From contig CALJBF010000359.1 in assembly GCA_938027385.1 (NCBI GenBank), positions 1 through 10,474 on the forward strand: a stretch of 10,474 nucleotides of DNA, read 5' to 3'. The stretch's first letter is position 1, and each line of letters begins with the position of its first letter. The notes under the pieces are model-generated. The model searched no databases. It had not been told where the DNA came from and worked only from the letters and a program-made list of their open reading frames with translations. Positions 5,732 through 10,474 of the stretch are shown piece by piece. The position numbers and the translations under genes are program-made. The DNA comes from an uncultured Porphyromonadaceae bacterium (lineage in GTDB: Bacteria > Bacteroidota > Bacteroidia > Bacteroidales > Muribaculaceae).

Positions 5732-8700
5732 TTATTTCTTGGCGGCGTCGATGTCGCGCAGCAGGGTTTCCACGGCGGTGCGCAGCTGGGTGTCCTCGCC
5801 CTTGACGATGGTTTCAGGCGAATTGGCCACGCGCACGTCGGGTTCAAGCTGGGTGTTCTCAAGGTAGTTCCCCTCGGCGGTGCGGTAGCCGATTACGGGA
5901 ATGCCGAACACCATCGAGGGATCCTGCATGGTCACCCAGTTGACCGAGGTCATGGTGCCCGGTACGGGCATGCCCACTACCTTGCCGATCTTCTGGTGCT
6001 GGTAGACCCACGGTGTGCCGTGCGCGTTCGAGTAGCAGGGCTCGGCGACGAGCATGATCGAGGGCTTGTTCCAGCGGCGCGAGGGCATGTCGCACACATC
6101 CTTGCCGCGAATCTCCTGCGTGAGATATTTCTGACCGGTGAGCAGCGCCTCGATATCCTCGTGCATGCGGCCACCGCCGTTCCAGCGGATGTCGACCACC
6201 ACGCCCTCGCGGTTGTTGTATTTGCCGAAGAGGTCGGCGTACATCGGGCGGAAGGCGTTGTCGGCCATCGAAGGGATGTGAACATATCCCAGGCGGCCGT
6301 TCGACCAGCGGTCGACATCGGCGGCGCGCTGGCGCACCCAGCGGTTGTAGAGCAGCGAATTGATCTGCGAGGCCGATACGGGGCGCACTACCTCGGAGAG
6401 TTCCGTGCCGTCGGGCAACGTGAATTCCACGAGGGTCTTCTTCCCGGCGATGTTGTTGAATATCGCGCCCAGGTCGGCGTCGGCGTCGATGGACTGGCCA
6501 CCCACGCTGTTTACGATAGAGCTGGGTGTCATCTTCGACGCGGCCTTGTCAAACGGGCCGTCGGTGATGATCTCGTCGACCTTGAGGCCGGGGCCCTGGT
6601 ATGTCATGTCATACAGCAGGCCGAGCGAGGCGGTGCGGTCGTCGGAGGCCGAGCCGTCGGGATAGTAGCGGCCGCCGGTGTGCGACACGTTCAGCTCGCC
6701 GAGCAGTTCCGAAAGCATCTCGGCGAAATCGTAGTTGTTGCTGATGTGGGGCAGGAAACGGCGGTAGGCGGCGGTCATTGCGGGCCAGTCGACGCCGTGC
6801 ATGTCGGGACGGTAGAAACGCGCCCCCTCTTCGGCTGCCATGTAGTCGAACATCGCCTCGCGCTCTTTGGCGGCGTCGATGCTCTGGCGGGCGTCGGCGG
6901 TGATTGCGGTGAGCTTATCAGACTTCGGGTCGAGTTTCTGCATCTTCGAGCCGAGCAGGAACATCTCCTTGCCGTCTTTCGAGGCCTGGAGCGAGGTGCC
7001 CGACTTCACGCCGGTCTTCGACACCTGCTTGGGCTCGCGCTTGCGCAGGGGCATCTTCCAGAGGTCGTAACCCTTTTCGGGCGACGACAGGTAGTAGAGG
7101 GTCTCGCCGTCGGCGGTGACGATGGCGTCGCCGTAGCTGCCCGACTGCGGGGTCAGGCGCACGATGCGGGTGTCAATGCCCTCGAGTTCCACCACTGCGG
7201 GTTTCACGCCCTTGTCGTCATCCTTCTTGACATCCTTGTCTTTGGCGTTCTTTTTCCCTTTCTTATCTTTTTTGGCGTCGGCCTTGTCGCCCTCTTTCTT
7301 CTCGGCATCTTTCCTGGCGTCTTTCTCAAGGGCGTAGTCCTCTTCCGAGAGGCGGAACCTGTCGCGGGCCTCGCGGTTCAGGAATGCTATCATGATATCC
7401 TCCTGCGAACCCCACGAGGCGTGGTTGCGCATGCCGTAGCGGTCGGTGAAGAAGATTATGGCGTTGCCGTCGGGGGTGAAACGCGGGTTCATGTCGAAAT
7501 AGCCCGAGTTGGTGATGTCAGTCACCTTGCCGGTGGCAGCCTCTACCAGGGCGATGTCGGCGTAGGGGTCGTGCATCTCGGGGATGTACTCTATTGCGAG
7601 CCAGCGGCTGTCGGGCGACCATACGAATGTCATCTCATCCTCGAAACCGGGGTTTACGGGGCGGTCGGTGGGGGTGTCGGTGCCCGAGGCGAGGTCGCGC
7701 ACGGTAAGCTGGTTGCGGTTCTTCACGTAGGCCAGTTTCTTGCCGTCGGGCGACAGCTGCGGGTGCGAGTAGTCGTTGCCGTCGTCGCCCATGACGAGAG
7801 TCTCGGCGATTTCTGTGGCGTTGGCGAAGTTGGGGTCGGCTTTGCGTGTCATGGCAGCCTTGTAGATGGCCTTGCGGCCCGAACGCTCGGAGGTGTAGTA
7901 GAGCGACCGGTTGTCGTCGCCCCACGATACATGGCGCTCGGCCTGCGGGGTATGTGTCACCTGCACGGTGGTGGGATATTCCACCGAGGTGACGAAGATG
8001 TCGCCGCGGCTCTCGAAAGCCACCATCTTGCCGTCGGGCGAGACAGCCAGGTCGCCGTCAGGCGCGGCCTTGATGCGCTCGGGACGGGTGTATGTGTCGG
8101 TGGTCACGGTGATGTCGAGCTTTTCGGGACGGGCGGCTCCGCGGGCGGCGCGGTAGGGCATGGTGTATATCTCGCCGTCGTAGGTGAAGACGAGCGTGCC
8201 GTTGGCCGCGCGCGACAGGAAACGCACCGGGTGCGTCTTGAAGTCGGTGATGCGCTCGGCCTTGTCGGGTGCGTCGACGGGAATCGAGTAGACGTTGAAT
8301 GTGCCGCCGTCGCGCTCGCTCAGGAAATATACGGCGCCTGTGACGGCGTCATACACCGGGTCGCGGTCTTCGCCGGGACGGTTCGTGAGGTTGGTGTGCG
8401 TGCCGGTGGCGGCATCGTAGCGCCAGATGTCGCGGGTCACCGACGATGTGTGGTGCTTGCGCCACTCATCCTCGAAACCTTTTACATCCATGTAAAGCAT
8501 CACGTCGCCATCGGGTGAGAGGCTTATGGATTTGGCGGGGGTGCCCAGCAGCTGGCGCGACACGCCGGTGTCAGTCGACACGGCGTAGAGCTGGGTCATG
8601 CGTCCGGTGGGGAACATGGCCGAGGCTGTCGGGGCCTGGATTGCGGCCGAATACCATACCTCCTTGCCGTCGGCCGAGAAGGTCTCGGGAATTTCCGAGG

Positions 8701-9025
8701 CCGAGTTCGAGGTCAGGCGCCGGGCGGGGCCGCCGTCGGCGTCCATCACGAAGATGTCGAAATTGCCGTTGCGGTCCGAGGCGAACGCGATGCGGCGGCT
8801 GTCGGGGCTCCACACGGGGTTCGACTCGTAGTCGGGCGTGGCCGTGAGGCGCGTGGCGGCGCCCCCGGTGACGGGCACGGTCCAGATGTCGCCCTGATAT
8901 GTGAAGGCGATGCGGGCGCCGTCGGGCGAGATTTTCACGTCGCGCATCCACAGGGGCGTTTCTGCGGCGCCCTGCAGTGCGGTGGCTCCGGCAAGGAGCA
9001 ACAGGCATGTCTTGAGTTTTTTCAT
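5732..9025 (-). CDS. Secreted Tricorn-type S41 protease (beta-propellers, PDZ, C-terminal processing peptidase core)
   Basis: This 1097-residue protein is probably a periplasmic peptidase that degrades peptides fed through its propellers. Residues 1-21 are a signal peptide (MKKLKTCLLL..., cleavage near QGA-AET). Residues 28 to about 710 hold PD40-type propeller repeats (ISPDGARIAF, WSPDSRRIAFASDRNGN, LSPDGKKLAY). A Lys/Asp-rich insert at about 560-608 interrupts the second propeller. The protease part has a helical C1 domain (about 719-790) with SH at 781-782, a PDZ-like domain (about 800-885), and C2 with the nucleophile S999 in CYSNAHG and E1056 in LENTQLEPD. These line up with archaeal Tricorn S745, H746, S965 and E1023 at nearly equal spacing (217 and 57 residues against 219 and 58). 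Tricorn's D966, which sets its P1 preference, is Asn here (N1000). The length matches Tricorn (about 1070) plus signal and insert. It may be co-transcribed with the barrel gene 90 nt upstream, since no promoter is evident between them. Confidence 0.94.
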   Translation of the reverse strand: MKKLKTCLLLLAGATALQGAAETPLWMRDVKISPDGARIAFTYQGDIWTVPVTGGAATRLTATPDYESNPVWSPDSRRIAFASDRNGNFDIFVMDADGGPARRLTSNSASEIPETFSADGKEVWYSAAIQAPTASAMFPTGRMTQLYAVSTDTGVSRQLLGTPAKSISLSPDGDVMLYMDVKGFEDEWRKHHTSSVTRDIWRYDAATGTHTNLTNRPGEDRDPVYDAVTGAVYFLSERDGGTFNVYSIPVDAPDKAERITDFKTHPVRFLSRAANGTLVFTYDGEIYTMPYRAARGAARPEKLDITVTTDTYTRPERIKAAPDGDLAVSPDGKMVAFESRGDIFVTSVEYPTTVQVTHTPQAERHVSWGDDNRSLYYTSERSGRKAIYKAAMTRKADPNFANATEIAETLVMGDDGNDYSHPQLSPDGKKLAYVKNRNQLTVRDLASGTDTPTDRPVNPGFEDEMTFVWSPDSRWLAIEYIPEMHDPYADIALVEAATGKVTDITNSGYFDMNPRFTPDGNAIIFFTDRYGMRNHASWGSQEDIMIAFLNREARDRFRLSEEDYALEKDARKDAEKKEGDKADAKKDKKGKKNAKDKDVKKDDDKGVKPAVVELEGIDTRIVRLTPQSGSYGDAIVTADGETLYYLSSPEKGYDLWKMPLRKREPKQVSKTGVKSGTSLQASKDGKEMFLLGSKMQKLDPKSDKLTAITADARQSIDAAKEREAMFDYMAAEEGARFYRPDMHGVDWPAMTAAYRRFLPHISNNYDFAEMLSELLGELNVSHTGGRYYPDGSASDDRTASLGLLYDMTYQGPGLKVDEIITDGPFDKAASKMTPSSIVNSVGGQSIDADADLGAIFNNIAGKKTLVEFTLPDGTELSEVVRPVSASQINSLLYNRWVRQRAADVDRWSNGRLGYVHIPSMADNAFRPMYADLFGKYNNREGVVVDIRWNGGGRMHEDIEALLTGQKYLTQEIRGKDVCDMPSRRWNKPSIMLVAEPCYSNAHGTPWVYQHQKIGKVVGMPVPGTMTSVNWVTMQDPSMVFGIPVIGYRTAEGNYLENTQLEPDVRVANSPETIVKGEDTQLRTAVETLLRDIDAAKK

Positions 9026-9044
9026 CTGATGGAGGTGGGAGGGG

Positions 9045-9102
9045 TTATGTAGTTTAAGGTTATGGAGTTTAAAAAGTCGAGAGAGTGGAGAGAGTCAAGA
9101 GA
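9045..9102. repeat. Intergenic short tandem repeats (15-bp and 9-bp periods)
   Basis: In the 90-nt gap before the protease gene, TTATGTAGTTTAA (9045-9057) recurs as TTATGGAGTTTAA (9060-9072), a period of 15. Three 9-bp units follow without a break: GTCGAGAGA, GTGGAGAGA and GTCAAGAGA (9076-9102). No promoter or hairpin is visible. The purine-rich 9-bp units resemble in style, not sequence, the repeats at 5566-5650. Confidence 0.55.
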
Positions 9103-9115
9103 AATGTGGGTCGGT

Positions 9116-9835
9116 TTATTTTATGCGGAACATGTATGAGAGGGTGACAAGAATCGACGAACCGCGCGACGACGAGAAGTAGTCTTTCTTCGACGAGGGG
9201 AAGATGTTGCCCAGGCCGTAGTAGTAGCGTCCTTCGAGGGCTATGCAGTTGCGGCGCGCGATGGTGAACTCCACGCCGGCGCCTGCGGTGATGCCGTAGT
9301 CGAACTTGTTGGATATTTTCATGGCGAGCTGTTCGGTGCGGTGGCTTGCGGGGAATCCGGGCACCGACGCGGCGTTGGCGTAATCGAAACTTGATGTAAT
9401 CTTTTCGCCGATCATGTAGCCGATCTGCGGGCCGAGGTTGAAGAACCCCTTGACCACGCGCGAGCCGAAGAAGATGTGCGTCATCACCGGCAGTTCAATG
9501 TAGGTGAGGCGCCGCTGATAGGCGAAGGGGTACTCGTCGTAATTCTCTTTCCATCCGCGCTGGGTGAGGTTCAGCTCGGCCAGCAGGCCCACATGGCGTT
9601 CCTCGGCATACCTGAAACTCACGCCGGCCTGGAACCCCTGCAGCAGCGACTCGCTGACCGAGGGGTAGAACGACGTGCTCGACATCGACATGCCGGCATG
9701 TGCGCCCACATGGATGTGGGGCTTGTAGTGCCGCTGGGCCGAGGCGTACAGTGCCGAAACGGCCACAAAGAGGGCCGCGAGCAGGATGCGCCGCACACTG
9801 GCGGCAAACGGGCGGGTGACGGGGCGCTGTGTCAT
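9116..9835 (-). CDS. Small outer-membrane beta-barrel protein (porin-like, OMP_b-brl_2 type)
   Basis: This 239-residue protein has a long signal peptide (residues 1-33, RRILLAALFVAVSALYASA, cleavage ASA-Q). The mature part of about 206 residues alternates strands and turns as in small Bacteroidota barrels. The stretch HVGLLAELNLTQRGWKENY followed by YIELPVM (114-119) is typical of this group, as are FFNLGPQIGYMIG, a Gly-rich AGAGVEF strand, ALEGRYYYGL and an aromatic C-terminus (SYMFRIK). The start ATG overlaps the upstream stop codon (TGATG), so translation is probably coupled to the binding-protein-like gene and the two products may act together. It resembles 'PorT family' annotations only loosely; I see no specific reason to call it the type IX secretion PorT. 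Its function is unknown. Confidence 0.87.
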   Translation of the reverse strand: MTQRPVTRPFAASVRRILLAALFVAVSALYASAQRHYKPHIHVGAHAGMSMSSTSFYPSVSESLLQGFQAGVSFRYAEERHVGLLAELNLTQRGWKENYDEYPFAYQRRLTYIELPVMTHIFFGSRVVKGFFNLGPQIGYMIGEKITSSFDYANAASVPGFPASHRTEQLAMKISNKFDYGITAGAGVEFTIARRNCIALEGRYYYGLGNIFPSSKKDYFSSSRGSSILVTLSYMFRIK

Positions 9836-10474
9836 CAGAGTCTGGTTTTTTCAACCCGGCCCCCCGGCAGGTAGTGGATGAAGAAGAGCGAGCGGTTCAC
9901 CAGTCCGGCCTCGGACGAGTCTGACGCGCGCTCAAGGTGCAGGATGTTCTGCACACCTTCGAAATCGAGCAGTACGGGGCGATCGGTGTCGGCCTCGGCC
10001 ATGGCGCGCAGGGCGCGTATGGCGTATGTGCCAGCATCGTAGCCCAGGATTCCCTGCGAGGGGATGGCGTCGGTCATCTCGATGCCGTACCAGCGGCGGT
10101 AGTCGTCGGCAACGGCGCGTGCCTCGAAGTCATCGGCCACAATGTAGAAGCGCGAATAGATTGTGGTGTTCAGGGCGCCGAGCTGACCCAGGGCGTCGCC
10201 GGTGAAGGTTACCCATTCGGGGTAGCCCCACAGTGCCATGGTGTCGTTGCCGAACGAGCGCTCGCGCAGATGGGCAATCGCGTCGGCATACCGGTTGAAC
10301 TCGGCGGGACGACTGGTGTTGGGCACGAACACCACCGGCTGTGTGTCGGGCGAGATGTCGGCCAGGTGCTCGTCTTCGAGATTGATGTTGAACACCACCT
10401 CGTCGTATTCGCGCCCGGCGGCGTCGAGGGCGCGTTTCAGCGCGGCCACGAACTCGTCTTTGTCGGCGGCTCCG
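9835..10474 (-). CDS. Periplasmic-binding-protein (type 1)-like protein, C-terminal part
   Basis: The frame is open from the window edge to the TGA at 9837-9835, so the true start lies outside and 213 codons are visible. The sequence has the alternating beta/alpha pattern of a type 1 periplasmic-binding fold: EVVFNINLED, PVVFVPNTSR, ALWGYPEWVTF, IYSRFYIVADDF, then YDAGTYAIRALRAM and a short beta end (NRSLFFIHYLPGG). The YDAGTYAIRAL helix is where branched-chain amino-acid-binding proteins have their conserved Tyr-Asp-Ala segment. In Bacteroidales a domain of this kind often follows LysM peptidoglycan-binding repeats; if so, those would lie beyond the window. It is translationally coupled to the barrel gene. 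The fold call is moderately sure; the ligand and any role in transport are unknown. Confidence 0.68.
   Translation of the reverse strand, partial: GAADKDEFVAALKRALDAAGREYDEVVFNINLEDEHLADISPDTQPVVFVPNTSRPAEFNRYADAIAHLRERSFGNDTMALWGYPEWVTFTGDALGQLGALNTTIYSRFYIVADDFEARAVADDYRRWYGIEMTDAIPSQGILGYDAGTYAIRALRAMAEADTDRPVLLDFEGVQNILHLERASDSSEAGLVNRSLFFIHYLPGGRVEKTRL

Noticed and set aside
6026..6031. Loss of the catalytic serine in the S41 protease
   Set aside because: At first CYSNAHG seems to lack the usual Ser-Ala-Ser pattern. Aligned from the preceding Glu without gaps, its Ser (S999) falls on the Tricorn nucleophile, so the enzyme is likely active.
5651..8518. A 955-codon open frame on the plus strand opposite the protease gene
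   Set aside because: Its codons lie exactly over the protease codons. It stays open because the protease gene avoids TTA, CTA and TCA codons, as GC-rich Bacteroidales genes do. Its product is a low-quality Val/Gly/His-rich string with no recognisable domain, while the minus-strand frame has a signal peptide and full catalytic motifs.
9116..9835. The barrel protein as type IX secretion PorT
   Set aside because: The size is right, but I see only general features of small Bacteroidota barrels and no type IX secretion genes nearby.

Overview
The window looks like a stretch of a fairly GC-rich Bacteroidales chromosome. A gut Muribaculaceae-type genome is my best guess, but the family rests on protein flavour only. 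Supporting points are an OmpA-family protein of the Porphyromonas/Bacteroides kind, Bacteroidota-type promoter motifs (TTTG, about 20 bp, TAnnTTTG), weak or absent Shine-Dalgarno sequences, and AT-rich leaders in a GC-rich genome. All seven genes lie on the minus strand. I see no tRNA, rRNA, CRISPR array, insertion sequence, integrase or phage gene.

Reading along the minus strand from high to low coordinates, the layout is as follows. (1) 9835-10474 is the 3' part of a periplasmic-binding-protein-like gene. It is joined by a TGATG stop/start overlap to a small outer-membrane beta-barrel protein (9116-9835). (2) After about 90 nt of short repeats comes a 1097-residue secreted Tricorn-type S41 protease (5732-9025). 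Its Ser-His-Ser-Glu catalytic set is intact and it carries an unusual Lys/Asp-rich insert. (3) After 285 nt of repeats and stem-loops come two genes 42 nt apart that probably form an operon. One encodes a secreted Arg-Pro-Gly-Asn repeat protein (4319-5446); the other encodes an ArnT/PMT-like membrane glycosyltransferase (2525-4276). (4) An abundant-type OmpA-family porin/peptidoglycan anchor (1107-2258) follows, with a well-formed promoter and a leader of about 180 nt, and a 32-bp perfect palindrome behind it. (5) The 5' part of ATP-dependent phosphoenolpyruvate carboxykinase (1-784) has its own promoter and an upstream operator-like dyad.

Most of the genes serve the cell envelope: two outer-membrane barrels, a secreted low-complexity protein, a membrane glycosyltransferase, a periplasmic protease and a probable periplasmic binding protein. 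pckA is a central-metabolism gene that happens to be adjacent. I do not see a convincing new multi-gene system. The points most worth a second look are the repeat-protein/glycosyltransferase pair, the Asp-to-Asn change beside the protease nucleophile together with its charged insert, the pckA dyad, the long palindrome, and 9-bp-period repeats in two intergenic gaps.
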